Assembly (NCBI RefSeq): GCF_007995155.1
Contig: NZ_CP042593.1
Span: 1,654,001-1,718,000, forward strand
Origin: Cytobacillus dafuensis
GTDB taxonomy: Bacteria; Bacillota; Bacilli; Bacillales; Cytobacillaceae
Direction: 5' to 3'
Length of the DNA: 64,000 bases
The notes beneath the pieces were generated by a model, which was not told where the DNA came from, did not search any database, and was given only the letters and a program-made list of their open reading frames with translations. The translations under genes and the position numbers were made by a program. Shown here piece by piece: positions 42,484-51,430 of the stretch. Numbering within the stretch: the first letter of the stretch is position 1; each line of letters opens with the position of its first letter.

Positions 42484-43344
42484 TTATGGTTTTACTTTAT
42501 TTAAAAAGAAAATGGCTATCGTTCCAGAGCCTGTGTGTGAACCAATGGAAGCACCAATGGAAGAAATATAGACATTTTTGGCGTTTAATTCCTGAATGAT
42601 TAGTTCTTTCATTTCTAGCGCTGTTTCTTCATCATCAGCATGGCTGATTCCAATGATTTGACTTTCAAAGGAATCTCCTCTTTCTTTCATGATTTCAATA
42701 ATTCGTCGAAGGAGTTTCTTTTTGCCTCGATGTTTTTCAATAGGAACAAGCTTTCCATCCTCAACATTTAAGAGAGGCTTAATGTTTAACAGTCCGCCCA
42801 AAAATGCAGATGCTTTGGAAACACGTCCGCCTTTAGCAAGGTAATCAAGATCATGGACAGTGAATAAATGTTCCATATGCTCACAGCGGAATTTAATATC
42901 AGTTAATATGTCCTCTTTGGAAGTACCTTCTTTAGCTAATTTAGCCGCTTCTTGGACAATTAAGCCAAATCCAAGTGAGGCACATTTTGTATCAATAATA
43001 GTTAGATTGAAGTTTGGATATTTTTCTTTTACTTGATCAAGCATCATAACAGCTGTTTGATAGGTTCCTGACAATTCAGAGGAAAACGCAATATAAATTC
43101 CATCTTCATTATTTTTTGCCATATTCGTAAAAGTTTCTTCAAAGGCGAGTGGTGAGGCTTGAGAAGTTTTCGGAACTTTTCCCTCTCGAATTGCCTGATA
43201 CACTTTTTTGGGATCTATCGTTACTAAATCTTCATATTCTGTATCATCTAAGTGGACCTTTAACGGAAATAATGTGACATCATTTTCCTTAAAAAAATGT
43301 AATGGTAAATCACATGCACTGTCTGTCAATATTTTAACTGACAT
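42484..43344 (-). CDS. yitS: DegV family fatty-acid-binding protein YitS
   Basis: A 286-residue DegV protein. The landmarks are MSVKILTDSACDLP at the N-terminus, the lipid-contacting TSQASPLAFEETF, IAFSSELSGTYQ, FTVHDLDYLAKGGRVSK and SIGASIGSHTGSGTIAI near the end. DegV/FakB proteins bind fatty acids and present them to fatty acid kinase FakA. AGGTGA precedes the ATG. The gene is divergent from yitT, as are yitS and yitT neighbours in B. subtilis. Confidence 0.93.
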   Translation of the reverse strand: MSVKILTDSACDLPLHFFKENDVTLFPLKVHLDDTEYEDLVTIDPKKVYQAIREGKVPKTSQASPLAFEETFTNMAKNNEDGIYIAFSSELSGTYQTAVMMLDQVKEKYPNFNLTIIDTKCASLGFGLIVQEAAKLAKEGTSKEDILTDIKFRCEHMEHLFTVHDLDYLAKGGRVSKASAFLGGLLNIKPLLNVEDGKLVPIEKHRGKKKLLRRIIEIMKERGDSFESQIIGISHADDEETALEMKELIIQELNAKNVYISSIGASIGSHTGSGTIAIFFLNKVKP

Positions 43345-43460
43345 ACATATTCACCTGCTTTCAAAACTATATATTCTTTAAGTTTATAGAAAATAGGTAG
43401 AAAAGACAATGAAAATTCCAAATTTGGGTAAATACTATTAAGTTCAGATAGGTGATTAAC

Positions 43461-44291
43461 ATGTATTGGTTAGGTACTAAAAAATTAGGGATCGTATTAA
43501 TTGGTGCACTATTAGGTGCAATTTCAATGAATTTTTTCTTAATCCCAGCAAATGTTTATGCAAGTGGATTCACTGGAGTTGCACAATTGCTTTCAAGTAT
43601 ATTTGGTGGGCATGTATCTACAGGGGTTTTACTTTTAATATTGAATATCCCTGTTACAATTTTAGGCTGGAAAAAAGTCGGAAAATCTTTTACTCTTTTT
43701 AGCTTTATTAGTGTGTTATCAACATCATTCTTTTTAGAAGTAATCCCAATTAAGCATTTCTCAAATGATATTTTACTAAATGCAGTTTTTGGGGGAGTGA
43801 TTGCTGCAGTTGGTGTTGGCTTAACTTTAAAATGGGGAGCTTCCACCGGTGGAATGGACATTATTGCCATGGTTTTATCTCGAATGACTGATAAGCCAAT
43901 TGGTACATATTTTTTTACACTCAATTCCATCATTATTATTACTGCTGGAGCATTATTTGGATGGGAAAAGGCATTGTATACAATTGTTACGTTATACGCC
44001 TCTACAAGGGTCATTGATACGATTCATACAAGGCATGTGAAACTGACAGCAATGATCGTTACGAAAAAAACAGAAGAAATGAAAAAGGCAATCCATGAAA
44101 AGCTAATAAGAGGGATTACTATTATGCCTGCAAAAGGCTCTTTTACAAATGAGAATAAGGAAATGTTGATGATCGTTATTACTCGGTATGAATTATTTGA
44201 TTTAGAAAGAATAATTAAAGAAATAGATCCAAATGCTTTTACTAATATAGTGCAAACAGTCGGGGTTTTCGGTTTATTCCGTAAGGATTAA
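43461..44291 (+). CDS. yitT: YitT family membrane protein
   Basis: A 276-residue protein with five or six transmembrane helices (motifs FLIPANVYASGFTGVAQLL; GGVIAAVGVGLTLKWGASTGG) and a cytoplasmic DUF2179 domain at the C-terminus (GITIMPAKGSFTNENKEML). This is the standard YitT_membrane-DUF2179 arrangement; the function is unknown. ATG 43461 is chosen because AGGTGA lies five bases upstream and overlaps the alternative GTG. Confidence 0.92.
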   Translation: MYWLGTKKLGIVLIGALLGAISMNFFLIPANVYASGFTGVAQLLSSIFGGHVSTGVLLLILNIPVTILGWKKVGKSFTLFSFISVLSTSFFLEVIPIKHFSNDILLNAVFGGVIAAVGVGLTLKWGASTGGMDIIAMVLSRMTDKPIGTYFFTLNSIIIITAGALFGWEKALYTIVTLYASTRVIDTIHTRHVKLTAMIVTKKTEEMKKAIHEKLIRGITIMPAKGSFTNENKEMLMIVITRYELFDLERIIKEIDPNAFTNIVQTVGVFGLFRKD

Positions 44292-44310
44292 TGATCTTGG
44301 AGGGATATTC

Positions 44311-44712
44311 ATGCTTCAAATCTTAATGGCGTTAATATTAGTATCAAGTGCATCCCATTATTACACTGGGATCTTGACGAGCCCAACTGAATCGGATGAA
44401 AGGCTTCAGGACAATGAAGTGTTTCGAATGGTAAAGGTAAGGAAAGAAAATATGAAGTACAAAATTACAGGGGAAGTCCGTCTTAGAAAAGGAGAATTTT
44501 TTTATGTCGTTGAAGATGGCCATGATGAGTTAATTCCAGCAACAAAGAAAAAGGTAGAACCAAGTTTCCCTAATTGGTCAAAATTTGAGATGGAAGTTCA
44601 TATCCCAAATAAAAAACTTCCTAATAATGGTACAGTTATCCTATACTTTTTTGAAGTGAATAATGAGAATCAGAGGTTTCATACCTTACCCATAATTTTA
44701 GAGAGAAGCTAA
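44311..44712 (+). CDS. Exported protein with Gmad2-like immunoglobulin fold
   Basis: A 133-residue protein with a hydrophobic N-terminal segment (MLQILMALILVSSASHYY) that looks like a signal or anchor. The rest is beta-rich: YKITGEVRLRKGEFFYVVEDG, PSFPNWSKFEMEVHIP and GTVILYFFEVNNENQ. This resembles the Gmad2/intracellular-proteinase-inhibitor immunoglobulin-like domain. In B. subtilis the proteinase inhibitor gene ipi lies in the same yitT-yitU interval, which agrees with the fold, but the hydrophobic N-terminus here differs from a cytosolic inhibitor. GGAGGG precedes the ATG. It is probably cotranscribed with yitT. Confidence 0.6.
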   Translation: MLQILMALILVSSASHYYTGILTSPTESDERLQDNEVFRMVKVRKENMKYKITGEVRLRKGEFFYVVEDGHDELIPATKKKVEPSFPNWSKFEMEVHIPNKKLPNNGTVILYFFEVNNENQRFHTLPIILERS

Positions 44713-44745
44713 ACAGCTGACCCATTTTTATGTCAGCTGTTTAGT
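44711..44745. terminator. Bidirectional terminator
   Basis: AAACAGCTGAC pairs with GTCAGCTGTTT around a 10-nt loop. It is shared by converging genes. Confidence 0.8.
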
Positions 44746-44752
44746 TTCATAA

Positions 44753-44947
44753 TTATTGAATATTTTTGAGTTGATCAAGCTCTCGTTGCATATCAGCCAG
44801 CTGTTCTTGTTCAGCTCTGGTAGAATTGGCGTATGCTGAACTTAATGCATTTTTTGCTTGCAGCATCATCGTTTCAAGTTGAGAAGCTTCAGCTGTCTTA
44901 GCTAGGTCAACAGATCGTCTCGCTTCTTGAAACAGTCTGTTTCCCAT
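44753..44947 (-). CDS. DUF3813 small helical protein
   Basis: A 64-residue protein, MGNRLFQEARRSVDLAK followed by LQAKNALSSAYANSTRAEQ and a coiled-coil end. This is the DUF3813 family pattern known from Bacillus. The ATG at 44947 is one base after the stop of the upstream 50-residue gene. Its GGAGGAG ribosome site lies in that gene's last codons, so the pair is translationally coupled. The function is unknown. Confidence 0.75.
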   Translation of the reverse strand: MGNRLFQEARRSVDLAKTAEASQLETMMLQAKNALSSAYANSTRAEQEQLADMQRELDQLKNIQ

Positions 44948-44948
44948 T

Positions 44949-45101
44949 CTAGGCTCCTCCAATAGAAGAATTTTTCACATTAGCCAGCTTTTGTGCTTCG
45001 GCTTCAGCGTATGTCATATGAAAAGGGATACGTTCCGCATGCTTGGTAACTGAATCTACACCTTGTTGCACAAAACGTTTCGATTTATTACTTCTACCCA
45101 A
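44949..45101 (-). CDS. Small basic protein upstream of DUF3813 gene
   Basis: A 50-residue protein starting at TTG, six bases after GGAGGGG. The sequence GRSNKSKRFVQQGVDSVTK continues into ERIPFHMTYAEAEAQKLANV. I do not recognise a named family. It is directly coupled to the DUF3813 gene. The longer in-frame extension to 45209 lacks a ribosome site. Confidence 0.65.
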   Translation of the reverse strand: MGRSNKSKRFVQQGVDSVTKHAERIPFHMTYAEAEAQKLANVKNSSIGGA

Positions 45102-45219
45102 TCGAATCCCCTCCAAAGAAGAAAGTTGAAACAGCATTCTTGCTGCCTCGTTTGTTAGTATGCTCCAATCAACTTTTTTAAAAAGGGGAATTTTCTGGGA
45201 TGATTCCAAACATAAGGCA

Positions 45220-46038
45220 CTATTGTACTTTCAAATTTAATAATTCGTTTAAATAAACGGCAACCCCATCTTCTTCATTAGTTAGTGTTACTTCATTAGC
45301 AACTGTTTTGACTTGATCAATTCCATTTCCCATGGCAATCCCTAATCCAGCATATTCAAGCATTTCTAGGTCATTGTCTTCATCTCCGAAAGCAATGATT
45401 CTTTCAGGTGGAATATTAAAATAATCGGAAGCCTTTTTAAGACCTACAGCTTTATTTAAACCAGCCTTTACAATTTCAATAACATGCCAAGGGGCAGCCC
45501 AGCTTCGATGATCAATTACTTCTGCATGAATGTTTGAGAGATGATCACGAATGGATTTAATATGCTCTTCATCCGTATGAATTAACATACTTGTTGGAGA
45601 GGCATTTAAGAAATTGCGTAAATCACCAGTCGTTACATTTGGATCACCAAATCCGAAAATTTCTAATAGCTTTTTATCTTGAAAATGGAAGTATACATCA
45701 TCTATTACTTCCGCAATAATATTATGAAAATGGAATGAGCTGCAATCTTCTACGATTTCCTTAGCTACATTAACCTCAAGGGGAGTATGATAGACACCCC
45801 AATTTTTATCTTTAGGATGATGAATGAACGCTCCGTTGAAATTTACAATGGGAGTATCAAGGTTCATTTCCTTATAATACATTTCACTTGAGCGAAAAGG
45901 CCTTCCGGTTGCGATCATGACGATATGGCCTTCATCTCTTGCTTTCTGTATAACTTTTTTGGTTTTTATTGATATAGTTTTATCGTCTCTTAACAATGTT
46001 CCGTCAAGATCTAGTGCAATTAAATGCTTTTCTGCCAT
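45220..46038 (-). CDS. yitU: HAD superfamily Cof-type phosphatase YitU
   Basis: A 272-residue Cof/HAD-IIB hydrolase. Motif I is LDLDGTLLRDD, motif II is MIATGRPFRS, motif III is the lysine in EIVKAGLNKAVGLK, and motif IV is IAFGDEDNDLEMLEYAGLGIAMGN. Members dephosphorylate small metabolites such as flavin or sugar phosphates; B. subtilis YitU is reported to act on a riboflavin-pathway intermediate. Position between yitT and yitV supports the symbol. Confidence 0.88.
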   Translation of the reverse strand: MAEKHLIALDLDGTLLRDDKTISIKTKKVIQKARDEGHIVMIATGRPFRSSEMYYKEMNLDTPIVNFNGAFIHHPKDKNWGVYHTPLEVNVAKEIVEDCSSFHFHNIIAEVIDDVYFHFQDKKLLEIFGFGDPNVTTGDLRNFLNASPTSMLIHTDEEHIKSIRDHLSNIHAEVIDHRSWAAPWHVIEIVKAGLNKAVGLKKASDYFNIPPERIIAFGDEDNDLEMLEYAGLGIAMGNGIDQVKTVANEVTLTNEEDGVAVYLNELLNLKVQ

Positions 46039-46282
46039 AATCCAACACCTACTTTATACATTTTTTTCTATATTAGAGTGTAAAGTTTTAGGAAAATAAA
46101 AGTTCACATGATACACTAAAATTGAATGAGTCATTATCGCATACCCAAAGGAATTTGGCGAAACAAGAGATTGTATCATTACCACTATGTTAACAAATAT
46201 ACATTCGTTTTGTAAAAAAACTTACTATGTTATTCAATTTTAACATAATTTATAGATTTGCTTAATATTAGGAGGCTTTAAA

Positions 46283-47050
46283 GTGATCACTGTTGAACAT
46301 GAAAAAATAAAAGAAATACCTGTTTTGCATATAGCGGATAAAAATAGATGGGAAGAAAAGCTGCCATTCATTATTTTTATACATGGCTATACAAGCAGAA
46401 AGGAATTTAATTTACACTATGCTTATTTACTAGCAGAAAAAGGATTTAGGGTGATACTTCCAGAAGCACTTTACCATGGAGAAAGAAGCTCTGGACTTTC
46501 TAGTAATGAGTTGAATTTCCACTTTTGGGAAATTGTACTTCGAACCATTGATGAACTAGAAATTTTAAAGCAAAAATTTGAAGAGCAAAAATTAATAGAT
46601 CCTTCTAGGATAGGGGTTGTAGGAACTTCAATGGGAGGAATTATTACATTAGGTGCATTGACAAAATACCCTTGGATTAAAGCTGCTACAAGCTTAATGG
46701 CGATGCCGTACTATGAAAAATTTGCTGACCTTCAAATAAATGAAATGAAAAAGAAAGGGATTAAAATTCCAGTCTCAGAAGTGGAAATGTCTCAATTAAT
46801 GAGTAAGCTTAGGGAGCTTGATTTAAGCTTGCAGCCTCAAAAGCTTGGAAATAGGCCTTTGCTTTTTTGGCATGGTAAGCAGGATTCAGTCGTACCATAT
46901 TCTCCTACCTATCATTTTTATGAGTCCATAAGACCTTTATATCAAGAGCAGCCTGAACGTCTAAATTTTATTTCTGAAGAAAACGCCGGTCATAAAGTCA
47001 GTACAGAGGGGGTAATGAGGACAATTGAATGGTTTGAAACATACTTATAA
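46283..47050 (+). CDS. yitV: YitV-type alpha/beta-hydrolase (esterase)
   Basis: A 255-residue alpha/beta-hydrolase. IIFIHGYTSRKEF is the oxyanion motif, GVVGTSMGGIITLGAL holds the nucleophilic Ser, WHGKQDSVVPYS has the Asp, and the His is in ENAGHKVS. It starts at GTG after AGGAGG. No signal peptide is present. It is divergent from yitU with an AT-rich promoter region between. The order yitU-yitV-yitW is as in B. subtilis. Its 3' end is followed by a large inverted repeat. Confidence 0.85.
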   Translation: MITVEHEKIKEIPVLHIADKNRWEEKLPFIIFIHGYTSRKEFNLHYAYLLAEKGFRVILPEALYHGERSSGLSSNELNFHFWEIVLRTIDELEILKQKFEEQKLIDPSRIGVVGTSMGGIITLGALTKYPWIKAATSLMAMPYYEKFADLQINEMKKKGIKIPVSEVEMSQLMSKLRELDLSLQPQKLGNRPLLFWHGKQDSVVPYSPTYHFYESIRPLYQEQPERLNFISEENAGHKVSTEGVMRTIEWFETYL

Positions 47051-47071
47051 GCTTTATGATATTGTCATAAG

Positions 47072-47350
47072 TTTATCGCAGATTAACGGGCAGTAAGACC
47101 CCCACTTCAAGGATTCGCGTATGCAAAGAAGAGTAAGTGGGGGATCAACTGCCCGTAAATGCCCGTAAAATGAACACAGACTAAAAGCGCCACATCGTGT
47201 GGCAACGTCTGCGTGACCCACTACCTGTGGGCCGCAACTAACCATCAGTGGGGGATGAAGGCCGACTAAGAACGCCACGTCCTGTGACAACGTCGGCACT
47301 AGCACGTCCTGTGCGTCGAAAAACCCCCACTGATGGAAGTTTCACTTTAT
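47072..47350. repeat. Structured inverted repeat, right copy (E)
   Basis: This is the reverse complement of 41981-42198 plus an extra insert of about 80 bases (47160-47240). The insert carries two more hairpins: GCCAC/GTGGC (47189-47203) inside ACAGAC/GTCTGC, and CCCAC/GTGGG (47217-47231). The shared hairpins are at 47274-47288 and 47302-47314. The outer stem of module 2 reads CTGCCCGT/ACGGGCAG, a compensatory change from the left copy. No gene is present. Confidence 0.85.
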
Positions 47351-47423
47351 ACGGTTTCTATCATTCATAATCCTATACAAATTTGATATGATAACATTAT
47401 GTAGAAAAAGGAGTGTTGAAAGC

Positions 47424-47732
47424 ATGGATCAAGAAGTAAAAGATAATATTATGGGTGCTCTTGAGCTTGTTGTTGACCCTGAATTAGGTATAGATATCGT
47501 AAATCTTGGATTAGTATACGATGTTAAAATGGATGATGATGGGAAGACAACAGTTGATATGACTTTAACTTCAATGGGCTGCCCGCTAGCAGGGACGATT
47601 GTGGATAATGTAAAAACTGCTCTTTCAGATATACCGGAAGTAAAGGAAACAGAAGTAAATATTGTTTGGAATCCTCCATGGTCGAAAGAAAGAATGTCTC
47701 GTTATGCAAAAATTGCTTTAGGAATTCGTTAA
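47424..47732 (+). CDS. yitW: MIP18/DUF59 iron-sulfur assembly factor YitW
   Basis: A 102-residue DUF59 protein, MDQEVKDNIMGALELV with VDPELGIDIVNLGLVYD, a conserved cysteine in TSMGCPLAGTI and a final WNPPWSKERMS. This family (SufT-like, metal-sulfur cluster biosynthesis) helps mature iron-sulfur proteins. The start at 47424 follows AAAGGAG. It is 13 bp before the DsrE-like gene, suggesting a shared sulfur-transfer role. Confidence 0.9.
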   Translation: MDQEVKDNIMGALELVVDPELGIDIVNLGLVYDVKMDDDGKTTVDMTLTSMGCPLAGTIVDNVKTALSDIPEVKETEVNIVWNPPWSKERMSRYAKIALGIR

Positions 47733-47745
47733 GAGGTGAAATTTA

Positions 47746-48084
47746 ATGAAAAATAAAGTGATTTTAGTCAGCTCTGATCAACTCGGCAAAGGAGAAAAGG
47801 AGCTTGGAGAAGGAGTCCTTGAAACCTTTTTTACATTGTTAAAACAAAGGGAAGAGCTTCCTGCCGCTATTTTTTGCATGAATAGAGGAGTATTTACCTT
47901 AACTGAGGATTCTTTTGTTTCGCTTCACCTTAAAGAGCTTGAAGAAAAAGGTGTTGAAGTGTTTGCCTGCAAAACTTGTGTTGATTATTATGAAATTGAA
48001 GACAAATTAGTCGCAGGAAAAATTAGTGGAATGCCGCATTTTATTGATTTAGCATCTAAATACGAGATAATAACGATATCATAA
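47746..48084 (+). CDS. DsrE/YedF-like sulfur-relay protein
   Basis: A 112-residue protein of the DsrE/DsrF fold, resembling the C-terminal half of YedF: ILVSSDQLGKGEKELGEGVL, FCMNRGVFTLTEDS and FACKTCVDYYEIEDKLVAG with a CxxC pair that could carry persulfide. The TusA-like N-terminal domain of full-length YedF is absent. AGAGGTGA precedes the ATG. It is probably cotranscribed with yitW; radical SAM and molybdopterin genes, which need sulfur, follow. Confidence 0.8.
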   Translation: MKNKVILVSSDQLGKGEKELGEGVLETFFTLLKQREELPAAIFCMNRGVFTLTEDSFVSLHLKELEEKGVEVFACKTCVDYYEIEDKLVAGKISGMPHFIDLASKYEIITIS

Positions 48085-48085
48085 A

Positions 48086-48118
48086 TAGTAGGAGCAATAT
48101 GCTCCTGCTATTTTTTTC
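48086..48118 (+). terminator. Terminator of yitW-DsrE operon
   Basis: An 11-bp perfect stem, TAGTAGGAGCA with TGCTCCTGCTA, is followed by seven T. Confidence 0.9.
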
Positions 48119-48150
48119 TTTTTCCCCCTAGCAATATCATCTATCATACA

Positions 48151-48193
48151 TGTGAGATTCTTCACTTATTTCATTTGTCATTTCCCATATAAT
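48151..48193 (+). promoter_or_regulatory. FNR-like box and -10, radical SAM promoter
   Basis: TGTGA-N6-TCACT at 48151-48166 matches the consensus TGTGA-N6-TCACA in 9 of 10 positions. The -10 is TATAAT (48188-48193). The box centre is 29.5 bp before the -10, that is, near -41.5. There is no good -35, as expected of a class II Fnr-activated promoter. Confidence 0.8.
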
Positions 48194-48272
48194 ACAATTG
48201 CAGCAAAGATGATTGTTATATTCGCTTTTCGTTTTTTGAATGGTATCGGAGGAATCAAAAGGAGGATATATA

Positions 48273-49397
48273 ATGCCCTTTAATCGTGATTTTAATAAAG
48301 ACCCTTTTATAGTAATTTGGGAATTAACAAGAGCATGCCAATTGAAATGCTTGCATTGCCGTGCAGAAGCTCAATATAAAAGAGATCCACGAGAACTATC
48401 ATTTGACGAAGGGAAGTCATTAATTGATCAAATTTATGAAATGAATAGCCCTATGCTTGTTTTTACCGGTGGTGATCCTTTAATGCGTGAGGATGTTTTC
48501 GACATAGCCAAATATGCCGTTGAAAAGGGTGTTCGTGTATCAATGACCCCGAGTGCAACACCTAATGTAACGAAGGGAGCGATTGAAAAAGCGAAGGAAG
48601 TGGGGCTTTCCCGCTGGGCTTTTAGTCTTGATGGGCCTACTGCTGAAATTCACGACCATTTTCGGGGGACTGCGGGTTCCTTTGATTTAACAATGGAAAG
48701 AATTAAATATTTGCATGAACTAGAAATTCCAATCCAGATTAATACGGTCATTTCCCGTTATAATATTGATTGTCTTGATGAAATGGCGAAGGTTGTTGAA
48801 GATTTAAAGTGTGTTCTGTGGAGTGTCTTTTTTCTAGTACCTACAGGCAGAGGACAAGAAAGTGATATGATTACACCAGTTGAACATGAAAGAGTCTTCA
48901 CATGGCTGTATGATTTAAGCAAAAGAGTTTCCTTTGATATTAAAACAACAGCTGCACAGCATTATCGCCGTGTAGTTATTCAGCACAAAATGAAAGAAGC
49001 AAAGGGCAATAACGAAGATATTCAATATTTGGATGCATTAACTCAACAAGGCTTGACAGGATCGATTGATGGGCTTGGAAGAGCACCAAAAGGGGTTAAT
49101 GATGGCAATGGCTTCGTCTTTATCTCCCATATTGGCGACGTATATCCGAGCGGCTTACTTCCTGTAAAAGCAGGCAATATAAGAGAACAATCATTAGCTG
49201 AAATCTATCGAGATTCCCCGATCTTTAGAGATTTAAGAAATCCGGATAAATATAAAGGGAAATGTGGAGTTTGTGAATTTAGGTATGTTTGTGGAGGTTC
49301 ACGCTCTCGTGCCTATGCTATGACGGGGGATTACATGGAAAGTGAGCCATTCTGTGTCTATATTCCTAGAGCATTAAGAAAGAAAGCAACATCGTAA
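48273..49397 (+). CDS. Radical SAM/SPASM protein (TIGR04053-like)
   Basis: A 374-residue radical SAM protein. The cluster motif is RACQLKCLHC (CxxxCxxC), the SAM glycine motif is FTGGDPL, and the C-terminal SPASM motif is CGVCEFRYVCGGSRSRA with a later cysteine for auxiliary clusters. It resembles the BA_1875-type family and, more distantly, heme-pathway enzymes AhbC/AhbD and NirJ; the substrate is not known. AAAGGAGG precedes ATG 48273. The FNR-like promoter upstream and moaA 111 bp downstream point to an anaerobic role. Confidence 0.85.
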   Translation: MPFNRDFNKDPFIVIWELTRACQLKCLHCRAEAQYKRDPRELSFDEGKSLIDQIYEMNSPMLVFTGGDPLMREDVFDIAKYAVEKGVRVSMTPSATPNVTKGAIEKAKEVGLSRWAFSLDGPTAEIHDHFRGTAGSFDLTMERIKYLHELEIPIQINTVISRYNIDCLDEMAKVVEDLKCVLWSVFFLVPTGRGQESDMITPVEHERVFTWLYDLSKRVSFDIKTTAAQHYRRVVIQHKMKEAKGNNEDIQYLDALTQQGLTGSIDGLGRAPKGVNDGNGFVFISHIGDVYPSGLLPVKAGNIREQSLAEIYRDSPIFRDLRNPDKYKGKCGVCEFRYVCGGSRSRAYAMTGDYMESEPFCVYIPRALRKKATS

Positions 49398-49508
49398 AAA
49401 CAGTACCACGATGAACCGATTAAGAACAATATGTGAATAATACCATTTTTAATGGCAACATATGCTACAATATTGAAAAAGAGATCACTCTTTATTGGAG
49501 TTGATATT

Positions 49509-50525
49509 ATGAAAAAATTAATCATCAAAGACAAATTAAATAGACCTCTAAGAGATTTACGAATTTCTGTTATTGATCGCTGTAATTTTCGCTGTACCTA
49601 TTGTATGCCTGCAGATAAATTTGGACCAGATTTTGCTTTCTTACCGAAAAGTGAATTATTAACTTATGAGGAAATTGAACGGCTTGCCAAAATATTTGTA
49701 GATCTTGGCGTAGAAAAGATTAGGCTTACAGGCGGAGAGCCTTTGCTCAGGAAGGATTTGCCGATTTTAGTCAAAAAGCTTTCTAATATTCAAGGCTTAC
49801 AAGATATCGGCCTAACAACCAATGGAGTATTACTGCCAAGGTATGCTAAAGAATTGAAGGAAGCTGGTTTATTACGAGTAAATGTTAGTCTGGATTCCTT
49901 AAATAGTGAATTATTTGGCAAAATTAACGGAAGAAATGTGGGAGTTCAAGCTGTTCTAGATGGCATCCAAGCGGCTCAGGAAGCAGGCCTTGGTGTAAAA
50001 ATCAATATGGTTGTAAAAAAAGGCTTAAACGATTCTGAAATAGTTCCAATGGCTAACTTTTGTAAGGAAAAAGGAATTCAGCTTCGATTTATAGAATTCA
50101 TGGATGTCGGCAGCACCAATGGCTGGAAAATGGATGATGTTATAACCAAAAAAGAAATATTTGAGCTACTTAAAAAACATTATTTATTGGATCCAGTTGA
50201 ACCAGACTACTTTGGGGAAGTTGCAAAGCGTTATCGCTATGAAGGAACGAATATTGATGTTGGATTTATCCCTTCTGTATCGGAATCATTCTGCTCAAGC
50301 TGCACCCGCTCTAGATTATCTGCAAATGGACAAATTTTCACATGTCTCTTCAATGGAGATGGACATGATATAAAAGAATTTATGAGACAAGGTACAACAG
50401 ACGAAGAAATAAGTAAGCGCATTAAAGACATATGGAGTGACAGGAAAGACCGCTACTCTGATGAAAGAACAGAAGAAACAGCAAGAAATCGGAAAAAAAT
50501 AGAAATGTCCTATATTGGTGGTTAG
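49509..50525 (+). CDS. moaA: GTP 3',8-cyclase MoaA
   Basis: MoaA carries out the first step of molybdenum cofactor synthesis, converting GTP to 3',8-cyclo-GTP. The 338-residue protein has the N-terminal cluster [19 protein letters not shown], the C-terminal cluster cysteines [11 protein letters not shown], and the C-terminal Gly-Gly needed for catalysis (SYIGG). It starts at 49509 after TGGAG. It follows the radical SAM gene on the same strand with no terminator between, so it is probably read from the FNR-like promoter too. Confidence 0.95.
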   Translation: MKKLIIKDKLNRPLRDLRISVIDRCNFRCTYCMPADKFGPDFAFLPKSELLTYEEIERLAKIFVDLGVEKIRLTGGEPLLRKDLPILVKKLSNIQGLQDIGLTTNGVLLPRYAKELKEAGLLRVNVSLDSLNSELFGKINGRNVGVQAVLDGIQAAQEAGLGVKINMVVKKGLNDSEIVPMANFCKEKGIQLRFIEFMDVGSTNGWKMDDVITKKEIFELLKKHYLLDPVEPDYFGEVAKRYRYEGTNIDVGFIPSVSESFCSSCTRSRLSANGQIFTCLFNGDGHDIKEFMRQGTTDEEISKRIKDIWSDRKDRYSDERTEETARNRKKIEMSYIGG

Positions 50526-50529
50526 TATA

Positions 50530-50568
50530 ACCCTGTCTAGCAGAATGCCTAGGCAGGGTGTTTTTTTT
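50530..50568 (+). terminator. Terminator of moaA
   Basis: ACCCTGTCTAG pairs with CTAGGCAGGGT and is followed by eight T. Confidence 0.9.
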
Positions 50569-50611
50569 AATAATGAAATGAACAGAATTATATTTTATAA
50601 ATTCATTTCGC

Positions 50612-50641
50612 AAAAAAGAAATCGGCAAACTCGCCGATTTC
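50612..50641 (-). terminator. Terminator of ric (minus strand)
   Basis: On the minus strand GAAATCGGC pairs with GCCGATTTC and is followed by TTTTTTG. Confidence 0.85.
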
Positions 50642-50690
50642 TCCCATTCTGTCTTTATCGCTAATTTTGGAAATGGAACAATTTTAGTAT

Positions 50691-51386
50691 TTACATATAT
50701 CTTGGGAATAAAATATTGTTCTCCAAATGTACATGCATAAATGTTTGTTCTTCTAGCATTTCAAGGCGCTTATATACAAGTGTATATGTACCACAAGCAT
50801 TTAGAGGAAGCTTATAATCATATGTTACCTCTCTAAGCTCTCTTAAAATTTCACCAACTTGGTCATGCTCTTTTTCGAGCTCTTTTATATAATTTACTAT
50901 TTCTTCGCGATTTTCTAATGCTGGATTGTCTAATTCTTTCAACAAAGGGAAAACAGTTTCCTCTTCTTTAGCTGTATGCTCAATCATTTCTTTTTTAAAC
51001 ACACTAAATAATTCATAAACTTTTACTAACTCTGGGTGATTAGAACCGTGAACTTTAGATACCTTCGTCACATACGGGCTTAATTGGGCAAGCTCATCTA
51101 GAAGAGGGGTATGATAATGGACATTGATATGATTGATAATGTCTTCTGAACTGCTGTTAGTCCAAACCTCCATATCATCGTTATGATTATTTTCCTTCGT
51201 GTATATTTCATTTAAATCATTCATTAGTTGCTCCATATTAATGGAGAGCTCAGTTGCAGCTGTAATTAATGGAGTATTTCCACCGCAGCAGAAATCTATT
51301 CGATAGCGTTTAAACACATCACTTGTTTTCGGTAGTGCATTGACAATATCTTTAACTAATGATGTTTCTGTAAAAGGCATGTTCAT
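50691..51386 (-). CDS. ric: Iron-sulfur cluster repair di-iron protein (RIC/ScdA)
   Basis: A 231-residue hemerythrin-like protein that repairs iron-sulfur clusters damaged by nitric oxide or oxidants. The N-terminal ScdA_N domain has RYRIDFCCGG. The hemerythrin domain has di-iron ligands in INVHYHTPLLDELAQL, MIEHTAKEEETVFPLL, LEKEHDQVGEIL and MHVHLENNILFP. AGGAGGG lies 10 bases before ATG 51386. An FNR-like promoter upstream fits induction under low oxygen or nitrate respiration. Confidence 0.92.
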   Translation of the reverse strand: MNMPFTETSLVKDIVNALPKTSDVFKRYRIDFCCGGNTPLITAATELSINMEQLMNDLNEIYTKENNHNDDMEVWTNSSSEDIINHINVHYHTPLLDELAQLSPYVTKVSKVHGSNHPELVKVYELFSVFKKEMIEHTAKEEETVFPLLKELDNPALENREEIVNYIKELEKEHDQVGEILRELREVTYDYKLPLNACGTYTLVYKRLEMLEEQTFMHVHLENNILFPRYM

Positions 51387-51430
51387 TCTTTGAATACCCT
51401 CCTTATAAAAATTCTATTGTATACATGCTT

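Noticed and set aside
42321..42599. 92-codon open frame overlapping the end of yitS
   Set aside because: It runs antisense into yitS, has no ribosome site and its C-terminal half is complement of a conserved gene.
47054..47305. 83-codon open frame on the minus strand
   Set aside because: It is made of the structured inverted repeat and has no start signals.
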